Shown: positions 1-8,051 of the stretch, one piece after another
How positions within the stretch are numbered: position 1 is the stretch's first letter
Layout: every line of letters begins with the position of its first letter
Source: Corynebacterium aurimucosum ATCC 700975
Lineage (GTDB): Bacteria > Actinomycetota > Actinomycetes > Mycobacteriales > Mycobacteriaceae
Reading direction: 5' to 3'
Length of the DNA stretch: 64,000 nucleotides
NCBI RefSeq assembly: GCF_000022905.1
Contig: NC_012590.1
Span: forward strand, 62,001-126,000
Notes under the pieces: model-generated
The model's input: the letters and a program-made list of their open reading frames with translations, nothing else
Database searches by the model: none
What the model was told of the DNA's origin: nothing
Translations under genes and position numbers: made by a program

Positions 1-1
1 A

Positions 2-208
2 TTAATCGCCTGGGATAAGCTGAAATACACCAAGGGCATCGGCACGAGAATCGCAGGTCAGGATGGCGTCATTGAAGATATGTATCGCCGACTTGCCAAT
101 GCCCGCGAGGAACTGGCCCAGGCTGATACGCCAGTCCACCGTATAGAAGCCGTTCTTGCCGTCGACTCGGTTCTCGCAATTGCGAAAGAGTTACGTACTT
201 CAGAATAA
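2..208 (+). CDS. C-terminal end of a hypothetical protein (5' partial)
   Basis: Frame 2 is open from the window edge to a TAA at 206-208 and encodes about 68 residues. It has a charged, probably helical composition, with stretches such as MYRRLANAREELAQA and SVLAIAKELRTSE. The start lies outside the window. I recognise no family or catalytic motif. It is followed by about 260 bases without a convincing gene. The open frame and even composition support a real C-terminus, but no function can be given. Confidence 0.5.
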   Translation, partial: LIAWDKLKYTKGIGTRIAGQDGVIEDMYRRLANAREELAQADTPVHRIEAVLAVDSVLAIAKELRTSE

Positions 209-474
209 CCTTGGGATTAGGAGGTCCTTCCTGTTGCCCACTCAGCCCATCAAAATGGAGGAACTGGCGAACTGGCTGTAACCTCTTAGTCGTAGTAGGG
301 CATTGTGAGGTATTACTGGCAACGGACTAAGAAGCGCGGGGCGCGGCGGGACTACTGGGTTCCACACACAGTGGCCTAGCCCCCAAGTCTCATCGGGGCA
401 AGAGGGGCCTTGGTGCGGGGAAGATTGTCTTCTAAGCGGACGATCGCCGCAACCGGATACATTCTCATTCCGGC
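209..474. other. Intergenic stretch, nothing firm
   Basis: No ORF of useful length is present. One short frame on the plus strand (GTG at 305 to TAG at 377) reads VRYYWQRTKKRGARRDYWVP plus four residues. It has coding-like composition and could be a fragment of a lost gene, but I cannot place it in a family. No clear terminator or tRNA is visible. Confidence 0.3.
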
Positions 475-906
475 ATGGCGTCTATTTGGATGGGAAATGG
501 TATCGTGCGTGGAAGCAATGGGCTTGAAGCACTCACCGTGGAAGAGCTCTTACCGTTCGTATATAACTGGCGCGACATGGACAAAGAGCAACGCATCTAC
601 ATGTGGGAAGGCTACGAGGAATCAATTCGCAGCGGAGAAAAGCAACAAACAATTCGGGTGGATGACCCCTTCCACGAAGGGAGCGCCCAGATTGTCTTCG
701 AGAAAGAATCTGGAGAGGTTGTCACCATTCCCGCAGAGGTCACATCTGTCGTCTCTACCCAGCGGAGGTCCTTGACGGAGGAACAAGCCCGAAGGGATGG
801 CTTTGGTTCTCTTGCTGAGCTCCACGAAGCGCTTGATACCCACTATCCCGGATTAGCTGGGGATGACGAAGTCGACGTTGTTGAGTTCACGCTCCGCAAG
901 GCCTAA
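475..906 (+). CDS. ASCH domain protein
   Basis: 143 residues. The central part carries the ASCH pattern: YEESIRSGEKQQTIR (the conserved 'x-x-I-x-x-G-x-K-x-x-T-x-R' lead strand), then a charged turn. The C-terminal block ARRDGFGSLAELHEAL, a conserved HYPGL and a final beta strand ending in VVEFTLRKA complete it. ASCH domains have a PUA-like fold and are thought to bind RNA or modified nucleosides. Some members hydrolyse N4-acetylcytidine, but that activity cannot be assigned here. The ATG at 475 is the first plausible start; an internal ATG at 490 is an alternative. It is a stand-alone gene. Confidence 0.7.
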   Translation: MASIWMGNGIVRGSNGLEALTVEELLPFVYNWRDMDKEQRIYMWEGYEESIRSGEKQQTIRVDDPFHEGSAQIVFEKESGEVVTIPAEVTSVVSTQRRSLTEEQARRDGFGSLAELHEALDTHYPGLAGDDEVDVVEFTLRKA

Positions 907-954
907 AAGCTTTGGCGAAGCCCACGTGGACATGGTTTTGCCTAGACTGTCGGT

Positions 955-1368
955 ATGTTCGGCCCCGCTTCCGCCCAGCCACCGCGGCTTATAGATTTCC
1001 CAGTGCTGCGGTTACCGTTTGTGGAGTTCGTGTTTGTTGGGCTGCTGGTGGCCGTCTTTTTCGTCGATACGCAAGGAACTGATGCTGAAAGTGGCTTCCT
1101 TGCGGTCTTTGTGGTTCTTCCCGCACTCGTGTTTCTGGGAATTGCCTACCTTATTTCCCTGCCCATGCAGCGGAAGGAAATTACAGATTTCCGCCTAGAT
1201 GCCGTTTTCGTAGTTATCGGGGTGATCGGTCTCTTCGGCTGGATCGGCCAGATGCTCATTGCTTTGCCCTTCCTGTGCTGTTTGCCCGTAGGGCTTTCAG
1301 CACTGATCCGCAGAGGCATCGCTTTTGCGTTGTGGAAGAAGGGTAAAGGCCCTCAACTGCCGGAATGA
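955..1368 (+). CDS. Small integral membrane protein
   Basis: 137 residues with about four hydrophobic segments (roughly residues 20-38, 45-67, 80-102 and 103-120) and a basic C-terminal tail (WKKGKGPQLPE). No conserved family motif is recognised. A TAGACT hexamer at 943-948 lies six bases before the ATG, which fits a leaderless transcript and supports this start. Function unknown. Confidence 0.6.
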   Translation: MFGPASAQPPRLIDFPVLRLPFVEFVFVGLLVAVFFVDTQGTDAESGFLAVFVVLPALVFLGIAYLISLPMQRKEITDFRLDAVFVVIGVIGLFGWIGQMLIALPFLCCLPVGLSALIRRGIAFALWKKGKGPQLPE

Positions 1369-1379
1369 GGGCAATTCTG

Positions 1380-1913
1380 TTACGCGCTTTGCCAGCGCAT
1401 CCTGCCATCAGAAGCGGGTGCGCACGTCATCGGGACACCTTTCTTTGATACGCCGCTTCCTCCACTGCAATACGCGCCGGGGTGAACGTAGTTCTGTTGT
1501 ACGGCGGGTGCTTCATAAATAGCGGCGGCCTCTTGCACTGGGGGATTTACGGCCGTCATTTCGTCGGCGCACTGTTGCGTCCAGCCAGAGGTTCCATCGC
1601 TGAAGAATGTCGTTCCGGTCTCGTGCAGTGAAACGTCACCGCAGGAGTCGATGGATTTCTCCATCGGAGAAGGCTGCGCCGCGCCGGGAGCCTCGGTGAA
1701 GCCGATGACTTCTTCTTGCGGTTGATCCACGCCGATATCTTCGGCGCTTTCCTCAGCAGCAGGAAGAGTGGGGTGTGGGGTCTCTTCTGCTGTTTCAGTA
1801 ACGCTGGTGCTTGTGCTTGGTGGCGTCTCACTCTCAAGAGTGGATTCGACGTCGAGAGAAGTGCAGCCGCTGAGTACGAAGAGCGCAGCGGCAAGGGGGA
1901 GAATTCGTTTCAT
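1380..1913 (-). CDS. Putative lipoprotein
   Basis: 177 residues. The N-terminus is a lipoprotein signal peptide, MKRILPLAAALFVLSGC, with lipobox LSGC and acylated Cys at residue 17. It is followed by a low-complexity Ser/Thr/Glu/Pro linker (about residues 20-75) typical of wall-spanning spacers. The C-terminal half contains several cysteines and aromatic residues (SIDSCGDVSLHETG, SGWTQQCADEM, HPGAYCSGGSG), suggesting a small disulfide-bonded outer domain. An AGGATCT ribosome site precedes the ATG. It would be anchored on the outer face of the membrane. The ligand or partner is unknown. Confidence 0.65.
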   Translation of the reverse strand: MKRILPLAAALFVLSGCTSLDVESTLESETPPSTSTSVTETAEETPHPTLPAAEESAEDIGVDQPQEEVIGFTEAPGAAQPSPMEKSIDSCGDVSLHETGTTFFSDGTSGWTQQCADEMTAVNPPVQEAAAIYEAPAVQQNYVHPGAYCSGGSGVSKKGVPMTCAPASDGRMRWQSA

Positions 1914-2017
1914 TTCAGATCCTTTGGCTACTCTTCCTCATACTAATGGGCACTACCTCAATTCCGCACAGGAATCACACAGCAGGTGGCCAGCCTTGGA
2001 GGATAAGCTAGTCTCTC

Positions 2018-2845
2018 ATGAAAAACGGCTTTCTGCAGCGCGCGTTCCTCGCCATTCTCCTCGGCACCGCCGCTCCTGTTCCAGCGCATGCCCAGACCAT
2101 GGAGACCTCCGCCGCGCAGGATCTCGGTATCAACGATCCTGACTGTAAGCCCACGGGTTCGGTCACCGAGCCGGTCGTCCTTCTCCACGGCACCTCAGCC
2201 AACGCGGCCGATTGGAATGACCTCATCCCAAAACTCACCGAGCAGGGCATGTGCGTGTGGGCCTTCGACTACGGCGCCGAGGATGTCACCTATCAGAACG
2301 CCTACGACTACATGAAAGGCATTGCGGATCTGGATGCTTCTGGGCGCGAAATAGCCGGGCACATCGAGCACATCCGTGAGGTCACTGGCTCAGACAAGGT
2401 AAACCTCGTCGGTTTCTCCCAAGGCGGCCTGCACACCAAGACCTTTACGCAACTCTACGGCTCAGCAGAGGAAGTGAACCGAGTGGTTACAATCGGTGCG
2501 AACTTCCACGGGACAACCTGGGGTGACAGAGCAGCACCCGTCAACACTGCGGCAAAAATCGCGCCCGATGTGGTTGATTTCTTGGGCACCAGCGCCGGCA
2601 TCCAGCAGTTGCAGGGCTGGGACTTTATGGAGGACCTCAACCAGCTTCCGGACACCGCGCCCAGCGTCACCTACACGTCTATTTATTCGCCGGCGGATAA
2701 TACCGTGACGCCGAACCAGACCTCGGAGCTGAGCGCTGTTCCGGGTGCGGACGTGGCCAACGTGGAGTCCGCCCCCGTCGACCATGGGCAGTTACCTCAC
2801 GACCCGCGCGTGCACGAGCAGATCATATGGGGGCTAACGCGCTAG
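2018..2845 (+). CDS. Secreted lipase/esterase (alpha/beta hydrolase)
   Basis: 275 residues with a Sec signal peptide ending near AHAQT (about residue 26). The oxyanion-hole region PVVLLHGTSANAADW and the nucleophile elbow GFSQGG (GxSxG) are clear. A late Asp (SPADNTVTPNQ) and a His (DHGQLPHDPRVHEQ) can complete the Ser-Asp-His triad. This is the actinobacterial class 2 lipase architecture, acting on acyl esters outside the cell. TAAGCT at 2004-2009 lies eight bases before the ATG and suggests a leaderless mRNA. A second, non-secreted lipase of similar type lies at 7242-7991. Confidence 0.8.
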   Translation: MKNGFLQRAFLAILLGTAAPVPAHAQTMETSAAQDLGINDPDCKPTGSVTEPVVLLHGTSANAADWNDLIPKLTEQGMCVWAFDYGAEDVTYQNAYDYMKGIADLDASGREIAGHIEHIREVTGSDKVNLVGFSQGGLHTKTFTQLYGSAEEVNRVVTIGANFHGTTWGDRAAPVNTAAKIAPDVVDFLGTSAGIQQLQGWDFMEDLNQLPDTAPSVTYTSIYSPADNTVTPNQTSELSAVPGADVANVESAPVDHGQLPHDPRVHEQIIWGLTR

Positions 2846-3141
2846 TGACACAAATCCAAGGGGCCATCGACGCGGAAGGCCGGTGCCGCCACTGGCACAC
2901 GCTTGTCGACGTCATTGCGAACAAGTGCCACACCTGCGGCGGCTGGTTCGCGTGTTCGCTGTGTCATGCGGAATTAACGGATCATGACTTCGGGCCTATG
3001 CCGAAGGACGAGCTGTGTGTCATGTGTGGGGCCTGCGGCCGAACAATGACCTACGCCGAATATTCGGCATATAAATGCCCCGCGTGCGGGCACGCCTTCA
3101 ATCCAGGCTGTGCGCTGCACGCGGGGACGTATTTCAGCTAG
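2827..3141 (+). CDS. CHY-type zinc finger protein
   Basis: 104 residues from the ATG at 2827. The protein is built of zinc-ligand pairs: CRHWHTLVDVI, CHTCGGWFACSLCHAELTDH, CVMCGACG and CPACGHAFNPGCALH. This order matches the CHY zinc finger found in small bacterial proteins and in eukaryotic Hot13/Pirh2. The ATG overlaps the end of the upstream lipase gene by 19 bases. A GTG at 2845, sharing bases with the lipase TAG stop and with GGGGG about 11 bases upstream, is an equally good start (98 residues). Coupling to the lipase is likely. The bacterial role of this domain is not known to me. Confidence 0.7.
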   Translation: MGANALVTQIQGAIDAEGRCRHWHTLVDVIANKCHTCGGWFACSLCHAELTDHDFGPMPKDELCVMCGACGRTMTYAEYSAYKCPACGHAFNPGCALHAGTYFS

Positions 3142-3145
3142 GCAA

Positions 3146-3640
3146 CTACGGCAAAAGCGGGGCCAGCGGGGTGCCCTCGACGAGGGTCTTAAGGTACGCC
3201 AGAATGTCCGGGACGTTGAAGGTGAAGTTGCCGATGGTCACTGGGAAGGTCGGAAAAGCGTTGTTCGCTGGGGCGTTATTGCCGCTATTGGCCGGGGCAG
3301 TGTTGTTAGCTGGAGCGGTGTTGTTAGCTGGTGCAGCGTTCTGAGCAGGAGCAGTGTTGCCGCCGCCACCGTTCAGGCCGCAGCGCGCGATGGCCTCGTC
3401 GGCGCGCGCGACGGCGTCACGGATCTCGCCGCCGCGCGGGTGGAAGTTAGCAGCAGCAAGTGCCTGGGACTTCTTGCTGTTGTAGTCAGACGGGTTGGTG
3501 TAGTACTTGGTGGCCTGCTCACAGGAAATCTGGCCGGCCGGGACCTTGGCCAAGTAGTCATCCACCATGTCGGCGGAGGCGGTAGGAGCGGACAGACCGA
3601 TGGCGGCAGCAACGGAGCAGAGGACAAGCTTATTTCTCAT
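3146..3640 (-). CDS. Secreted protein with Asn/Ala/Pro repeats
   Basis: 164 residues from the ATG at 3640 (an upstream ATG at 3649 adds three). Signal peptide MRNKLVLCSVAAAIGLSA ends near TASA. The mature domain has two cysteines (ISCEQATKYY and AIARCGL) around a helical core, a size and layout reminiscent of actinobacterial hemophore-like secreted proteins; that resemblance is weak. A linker of repeated NNTAPA units (plus strand about 3270-3365) follows, then a hydrophobic tail (FNVPDILAYLKTLV). CACAAT seven bases before the ATG favours the 3640 start. Confidence 0.6.
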   Translation of the reverse strand: MRNKLVLCSVAAAIGLSAPTASADMVDDYLAKVPAGQISCEQATKYYTNPSDYNSKKSQALAAANFHPRGGEIRDAVARADEAIARCGLNGGGGNTAPAQNAAPANNTAPANNTAPANSGNNAPANNAFPTFPVTIGNFTFNVPDILAYLKTLVEGTPLAPLLP

Positions 3641-3681
3641 GCGCCACATTGTGCCACAGCTTTTACACGTTTGTGCAAGTG

Positions 3682-4998
3682 CTAACGCGCCAGGAAACGA
3701 TTTACCAGCGAAAAATACGCCTTCACAGTCAAATCCAAGTCTTCCAGGTAGAGGTGCTCATCGTGGCTGTGCAGCTGCGAGTTCGCGCTAGCCATATCCC
3801 GATCCTCGGCATGCAGTGCGAAGCCATAGGCGTTGCCGCCGCGACGGCGGGCCACGCGCAGGTCGGAACCACCTGTTGCCAGCACCGGCAGCACCTCCTT
3901 ATCCGGGAAAAACTCGTGAGCGGTCTCTTCGATGCAGCGCCAGAGCTTAGTGTCGGTGGAGGACTGTGTGGCGTCCTCAGTTATAAGGTGCTCGATCTCT
4001 ACCTCCTCGGCCATATCGCCGAGCGCTTCGCGTAGGAACTCATCAAGTTCCTCCTGGGTTTGGCCAGGAAAGGGGCGGATGTCCATCTCTAGGTAGGCGT
4101 GGGAGGGCAGCACGTTGATGGCACCACCTGCACGCAGGACAGTTTGGGCAATCGTTGTGTGCGAGAAGGCGTGGGCGTAGGCGGACAATCTACCGAACTT
4201 CTCATAGTCGGCGGCGGTTGCGGAGCCGTCGAGAAGCGCTGCTTCCGTTGCGGGGTCAAAGCGGAAGGTCTTGACGAATCCCTGCCACACCTCGTCTGTG
4301 GCCACGGGCGGCTCAGCGGCGGCGATGCGGCGAGCGACCTCACCGATCTTGACGATGGCAAAGTCCTTGCCGAAGGGCGTCGAGCCATGGCCGGCATCGC
4401 CGTGCACGTGCAGGCGGCGCTGGCCCGCGCCCTTCTCGCCGACGTTGAAGCCGAGCGCGCCGGGCAGGTGGCTGCCGCCGGTCTCCGAGAGGCAGTTGCG
4501 CACCGAGTAAGCCTCCGGGTGGTGCTTATCCATCCAGATAGAGCCCAAGCCACCGCGGGCCTCCTCGTCCGCCATGCCGACGAAAGCTAGGGTGCCGCCC
4601 GGGTTGCCGTGCTTGGCGACGTCCCTTGTTACCGCCGCCATCGTCGCCGTAATGAAGAGCATGTCCACTGCGCCGCGGCCGTAGAGCTTGCCATCTTCGA
4701 TGAGCGCCTCGAAGGGCGGCTTGGTCCACTTGGGCTCGTCGACGGGCACGACATCCGTGTGGCCCATGAGCGTCAGTGGCTCCTTGTCCGGGTCACCCGG
4801 AACGGTCACCACGATGGTTACGCGGCCTGGGTGCGATTCATAGCGCTGGATCTCCACTGGGGTGCCTGCGAAAAACCGCTCCAAGGTGTCAGCGTTGCGA
4901 ACCTCGTTGCCGGAGTCCGGCGTGAGGTCATTCACGCAAGCATTGCGAATAAGCTCCTGAAGTAGTGTGAGGGTGTCGTCGTAGAGCGTGGAATCCAT
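3682..4998 (-). CDS. M20/M25/M40 family metallopeptidase (dipeptidase-like)
   Basis: 438 residues from the ATG at 4998. TACCCT seven bases upstream (complement of 5006-5011) supports this start, so longer forms are unlikely. M20 signature motifs are present in order: the zinc-binding GHTDVVP, GRGAVDM with the bridging Asp, and the catalytic Glu in DEEARGG. A dimerisation (lid) domain follows, then the C-terminal metal-binding half including ATGGSDLR and the final HSHDEHLYLEDL block. The family hydrolyses dipeptides or acyl-amino acids in the cytoplasm. The exact substrate is not readable. It is divergent to bioB. Confidence 0.85.
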   Translation of the reverse strand: MDSTLYDDTLTLLQELIRNACVNDLTPDSGNEVRNADTLERFFAGTPVEIQRYESHPGRVTIVVTVPGDPDKEPLTLMGHTDVVPVDEPKWTKPPFEALIEDGKLYGRGAVDMLFITATMAAVTRDVAKHGNPGGTLAFVGMADEEARGGLGSIWMDKHHPEAYSVRNCLSETGGSHLPGALGFNVGEKGAGQRRLHVHGDAGHGSTPFGKDFAIVKIGEVARRIAAAEPPVATDEVWQGFVKTFRFDPATEAALLDGSATAADYEKFGRLSAYAHAFSHTTIAQTVLRAGGAINVLPSHAYLEMDIRPFPGQTQEELDEFLREALGDMAEEVEIEHLITEDATQSSTDTKLWRCIEETAHEFFPDKEVLPVLATGGSDLRVARRRGGNAYGFALHAEDRDMASANSQLHSHDEHLYLEDLDLTVKAYFSLVNRFLAR

Positions 4999-5044
4999 GG
5001 CATAAAGGGTAGCCGTGCACAATAAAGTGCGTCGATTTACCACA

Positions 5045-5068
5045 ACTTGAACGGTGTTCAAGTAAGGT
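5045..5068 (+). promoter_or_regulatory. BioQ-type operator and -10 of bioB
   Basis: ACTTGAACGGTGTTCAAGT (5045-5063) is a perfect 8-bp inverted repeat around a 3-base centre. Its core TGAAC-N3-GTTCA closely matches the published Corynebacterium BioQ operator consensus (TGAAC-N3-GTTAC). It abuts the -10 hexamer TAAGGT (5063-5068), which lies seven bases before the bioB ATG. The bioB mRNA is therefore probably leaderless and repressed by BioQ, with repression tied to biotin supply. Confidence 0.75.
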
Positions 5069-5075
5069 TTCCCGC

Positions 5076-6056
5076 ATGAGCATCGTAGATATCGCACGTG
5101 AGAAGGCCCTGGAGCAGGGCATCGGCCTCAACGAAGAAGAGCTCCTGCAGGTTCTCCAGATCCCGGATGAGCAGCTGGAAGAGATTGCGGACATCGCGCA
5201 TCAAACCCGTCTCAAGTGGTGCGGCCCGGACGTCTCCGTGGAAGGCATCATCTCCATCAAGACCGGCGGCTGCCCGGAGGATTGCCACTTCTGCTCGCAG
5301 TCAGGCCTGTTCGAGTCCCCAGTACGCGCCGCCCGCCTGAACATCCCGGAGCTGGTGGAGGCCGCCAAGAAGACCGCCAAAACCGGCGCTACGGAGTTCT
5401 GCATCGTGGCGGCCGTTAAGGCCCCAGATGAGAACCTGCTGTCCCAGGTTGCCGAGGCCATCCCGGCCATCCTGGATGAAGTCGATATCGAAATCTCCCT
5501 ATCCCTAGGTACCCTCACCCGCGAGCAGGCGCAGCGCCTTAAGGACATGGGCGCCCAGCGCTACAACCACAACCTGGAGACCTCCAAGTCCTTCTTCCCC
5601 AACGTGGTCACGACCCACACCTGGGAGGAGCGCAAAGAAACCCTCGAGAACGTCCGTGCTGTCGGCATGGAGATTTGTTCCGGCGGCATCATCGGTATGG
5701 GCGAATCCCTCGAGGATCGCGCCGAGTTTGCCTACCAGCTGGCGCAGATTGAGCCTTGCGAGGTGCCGATGAACTTCCTCGACCCGCGCCCGGGCACTCC
5801 GTTCGCGGACTACCCCCTAGTCCCGCTCGGTGAGGCGCTGCGCGCCGTTGCCGCCTTCCGCCTGGCTATGCCCTCTGTAACCCTCCGCTTTGCGGGCGGT
5901 CGCGAGCTCTCGCTCGGTGACGACGGCACCGAAAAGGGCCTCCTCGGCGGCATCAACGCCATCATCGCCGGCAACTACTTGACCACTCTGGGTAAGCAGA
6001 TTGAAAAGGACGTTGACATGCTCGGCCGCATCGACCTGCCGATCAAGGCGCTCTAA
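5076..6056 (+). CDS. bioB: Biotin synthase
   Basis: 326 residues. This radical-SAM enzyme converts dethiobiotin to biotin by sulfur insertion. The CxxxCxxC motif is in [13 protein letters not shown] (about residues 66-78) and binds the [4Fe-4S] cluster that cleaves S-adenosylmethionine. Other family blocks are visible: YNHNLETS, the [12 protein letters not shown] segment, and FAGGRE near the C-terminus with the conserved Arg that contacts the [2Fe-2S] cluster. Length is normal. The start follows a BioQ-type operator and a -10 hexamer. The stop overlaps the next start (TAATG), so translation of the next gene is probably coupled. Confidence 0.95.
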   Translation: MSIVDIAREKALEQGIGLNEEELLQVLQIPDEQLEEIADIAHQTRLKWCGPDVSVEGIISIKTGGCPEDCHFCSQSGLFESPVRAARLNIPELVEAAKKTAKTGATEFCIVAAVKAPDENLLSQVAEAIPAILDEVDIEISLSLGTLTREQAQRLKDMGAQRYNHNLETSKSFFPNVVTTHTWEERKETLENVRAVGMEICSGGIIGMGESLEDRAEFAYQLAQIEPCEVPMNFLDPRPGTPFADYPLVPLGEALRAVAAFRLAMPSVTLRFAGGRELSLGDDGTEKGLLGGINAIIAGNYLTTLGKQIEKDVDMLGRIDLPIKAL

Positions 6057-6310
6057 TGAAGAACTCGACGGAGCTGGCCGCCGCCGTCCTTGCCGGCGAG
6101 GAGCCGCTGTTCCATCCCAATACCGGCAAGCCACTGAGCGAGGACTTTACCTTGCATCCAGCGGCCGCGGCTGGCCTGGACGTCCCGCGCTATTGCCAGC
6201 TGTGCGGGCGCCGCATGGTGGTTCAGGTGCGCCCGGACGGCTGGAACGCGCACTGTTCGCGCCACGGCGAGCTCGACTCGGATCACCTCTATGAGGAGGC
6301 TCTGCCCTAA
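6056..6310 (+). CDS. bsaP: Biotin synthase auxiliary protein (BsaP-like)
   Basis: 84 residues, beginning on the last base of the bioB stop codon. The C-terminal half has CQLCGRRM (Cys47, Cys50) and HCSRHGE (Cys67 with flanking His), a likely metal or Fe-S site. The N-terminal half contains FHPNTGKPL. Small proteins of this size and motif directly behind bioB are known from mycobacteria (BsaP), where biotin synthase needs them to turn over. Assignment here rests on position and the cysteine pattern. The coupled start implies fixed stoichiometry with BioB. Confidence 0.7.
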   Translation: MKNSTELAAAVLAGEEPLFHPNTGKPLSEDFTLHPAAAAGLDVPRYCQLCGRRMVVQVRPDGWNAHCSRHGELDSDHLYEEALP

Positions 6311-6321
6311 GCTGGGGCACC

Positions 6322-7245
6322 ATGGATCCCGCCGTTGCCCACGCCCATCAGTCTGCGTTGCGCTCGATTTCCCGTGTTGTCTCCGAGATCGCTGAGCCGA
6401 CTCCCCAACAACAAGCACTAGACGCCGTCACCGATCAACTGCGCCACGGCAACGTCATGGTCCTCACCGGGGCAGGCGTATCCACGGAATCGGGCGTGCC
6501 GGATTACCGCGGCCCGAACGGCTCCCTCAGCCGCCACCGCCCCATGACCTACCAGGAGTTCCTGCACGACCCGCAGGCCTCGCACCGCTACTGGGCGCGT
6601 GCTTTCGTCGGCTGGCGGGTCATGCAGGCCGCACACCCCAACCGCACGCACTACGCTTTGGTCGAACTCGAGCGCGCCGGACTACTTAAAGGTGTTGTCA
6701 CCCAAAACGTCGACGGCCTGCACGAGGAAGCCGGGCAGCGCAACCTTATTGCCCTGCATGGGGACATGCAGCACGTCGTGTGCTTGAGCTGTGGATACGA
6801 AGAAGCACGCGCGGACTACGACGCCCGCGCGGCCACAGCCAACCCGACGTACCTCCAACGCTGGGCAGTCAACAAGGACGACGTCAACCCCGACGGCGAC
6901 GTCGCCCTCAGCGAGGAAGCAGTGGAAGAATTCATCATGCCCGGCTGCGTGCGGTGCGGCTCGCAGCGCCTCAAGCCAGACGTGGTCTATTTTGGTGAGC
7001 CCGTTCCCACCCACAAGAAAGATGCTGCCTACGCGATGGTCAACGCATCTGACTCCCTGCTGGTAGCCGGCTCCTCGCTGGCGGTGATGAGCGGCTTCCG
7101 CTTCGTTCTGGAGGCCAAGAAACAGGGCAAGCGCGTAGCCACCATCAACGGCGGACCAGGCCGCGCGGATGACCGGGTGGATACCCTGTGGCGCACACAA
7201 GTGGGCCCGGCTTTTGATGCGATCCTGGACGAGCTAGAACTCTAG
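6322..7245 (+). CDS. NAD-dependent protein deacylase, Sir2 family (class II-like)
   Basis: 307 residues. The sirtuin NAD site is GAGVSTESGVPDYRG, followed by TQNVDGLHEEAG and the catalytic His in ALHGDMQHVVC. A zinc ribbon has CLSCGYEE and, after a long insertion, CVRCGSQ. The C-terminal Rossmann part includes LLVAGSSLAVMSG and INGGPGRADDRVD. The GVPDYRGPNG start and the long zinc-ribbon insertion resemble class II (SIRT4-like) bacterial sirtuins. TAAGCT at 6308-6313, eight bases before the ATG, gives it its own leaderless promoter behind the bioB pair. It converges with the lipase at 7242, overlapping by four bases. Confidence 0.85.
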   Translation: MDPAVAHAHQSALRSISRVVSEIAEPTPQQQALDAVTDQLRHGNVMVLTGAGVSTESGVPDYRGPNGSLSRHRPMTYQEFLHDPQASHRYWARAFVGWRVMQAAHPNRTHYALVELERAGLLKGVVTQNVDGLHEEAGQRNLIALHGDMQHVVCLSCGYEEARADYDARAATANPTYLQRWAVNKDDVNPDGDVALSEEAVEEFIMPGCVRCGSQRLKPDVVYFGEPVPTHKKDAAYAMVNASDSLLVAGSSLAVMSGFRFVLEAKKQGKRVATINGGPGRADDRVDTLWRTQVGPAFDAILDELEL

Positions 7246-7991
7246 AGTTGCTCCAGTTCTTCGAGGATTACCTGGCAGACCCGTTTATCCATGGGCATAT
7301 CCTCGTGGCGAATAATGGCAAGGCGCTCGATGTCCTGAATATAGATATTTCGTACCTGCTGGCCATTGAGGAAACAGGTGTTGGGCGGAACCACGATGGC
7401 ATCGGAGCGCGTGGCGATGCACGTATAGCTCACCCCGGGCTCGACCTCACTGCCGCGGTTCGTATCCTCCACAATCTTGCTGCCGGTCACTTGCTGCATT
7501 CCGGCGGGGCCAAACCAGGCGTCGATAAGCGAGCGTGCCACTTCCTCCTGCCTTTCGCTGCGAAAGAGGGGGCTGGCGATTCCACCCTGGGTCGTGCCGT
7601 GATTGGGCGCACTGATACAGACGACGTGCCGTACAAACTCCGCACCGTCGTGCATGCGCATCCAGTAGCGCGCCAGTAACCCACCTTGTGAATGCCCGAC
7701 GAGGATTACTTTTTCAGCGCCGGTAACGGTGCGGACGGCGTTGATGTAGGCGTCGAGCTGCCGGGCAGACTCCTGCAGGGGACCGGTGGCGCGGGTCCCG
7801 TAGTCAGGAGCGAAAGTGACCCAGCCAGCGGCGCGGAGCATGTCTGCGAGAACCTGCCATATCCCCTTGCTGTCGCAGGTTCCGTGGATCAAAACAACCG
7901 GCCAAGGCCGTTCGGCGGTGGGGCGCGCGGACCAGTCGTCTTCGTACACGCCGCGCGCACGTCTGCGGGCGCCGAGGGGGAGTGGGATCAT
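7242..7991 (-). CDS. Alpha/beta hydrolase, lipase-like
   Basis: 249 residues without a signal peptide. PVVLIHGTCDSKGIW forms the oxyanion-hole turn, GHSQGG is the nucleophile elbow and SAPNHGTTQGG follows, as in the class 2 lipase/triacylglycerol lipase group. The late His is in IIRHEDMPMDKRV. It is related in outline to the secreted lipase at 2018 but starts directly at MIPLPLGARRRARG and is probably cytoplasmic. TAAACT (complement of 8000-8005), eight bases before the ATG, marks a leaderless promoter. A DtxR-like box lies about 30 bases further upstream and could also influence this gene. Confidence 0.75.
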   Translation of the reverse strand: MIPLPLGARRRARGVYEDDWSARPTAERPWPVVLIHGTCDSKGIWQVLADMLRAAGWVTFAPDYGTRATGPLQESARQLDAYINAVRTVTGAEKVILVGHSQGGLLARYWMRMHDGAEFVRHVVCISAPNHGTTQGGIASPLFRSERQEEVARSLIDAWFGPAGMQQVTGSKIVEDTNRGSEVEPGVSYTCIATRSDAIVVPPNTCFLNGQQVRNIYIQDIERLAIIRHEDMPMDKRVCQVILEELEQL

Positions 7992-8008
7992 GGAATTTCA
8001 GTTTACCC

Positions 8009-8051
8009 TTGACCCCTCCCCAACTTTCGTACTAAGCTAAGGCTTGCCTAA
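8009..8051 (+). promoter_or_regulatory. Promoter overlapped by a DtxR-like iron box
   Basis: TTGACC (8009-8014) and TAAGCT (8033-8038) form a -35/-10 pair with 18 bp between them. TAAGCTAAGGCTTGCCTAA (8033-8051) matches 14 of 19 positions of the DtxR/IdeR consensus TTAGGTTAGGCTAACCTAA, with the GGC centre and the CCTAA arm intact. The box covers the -10 and expected start site, the arrangement expected for repression by iron-loaded DtxR. Downstream is a folded RNA ending in a terminator, not directly a start codon. Confidence 0.6.
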
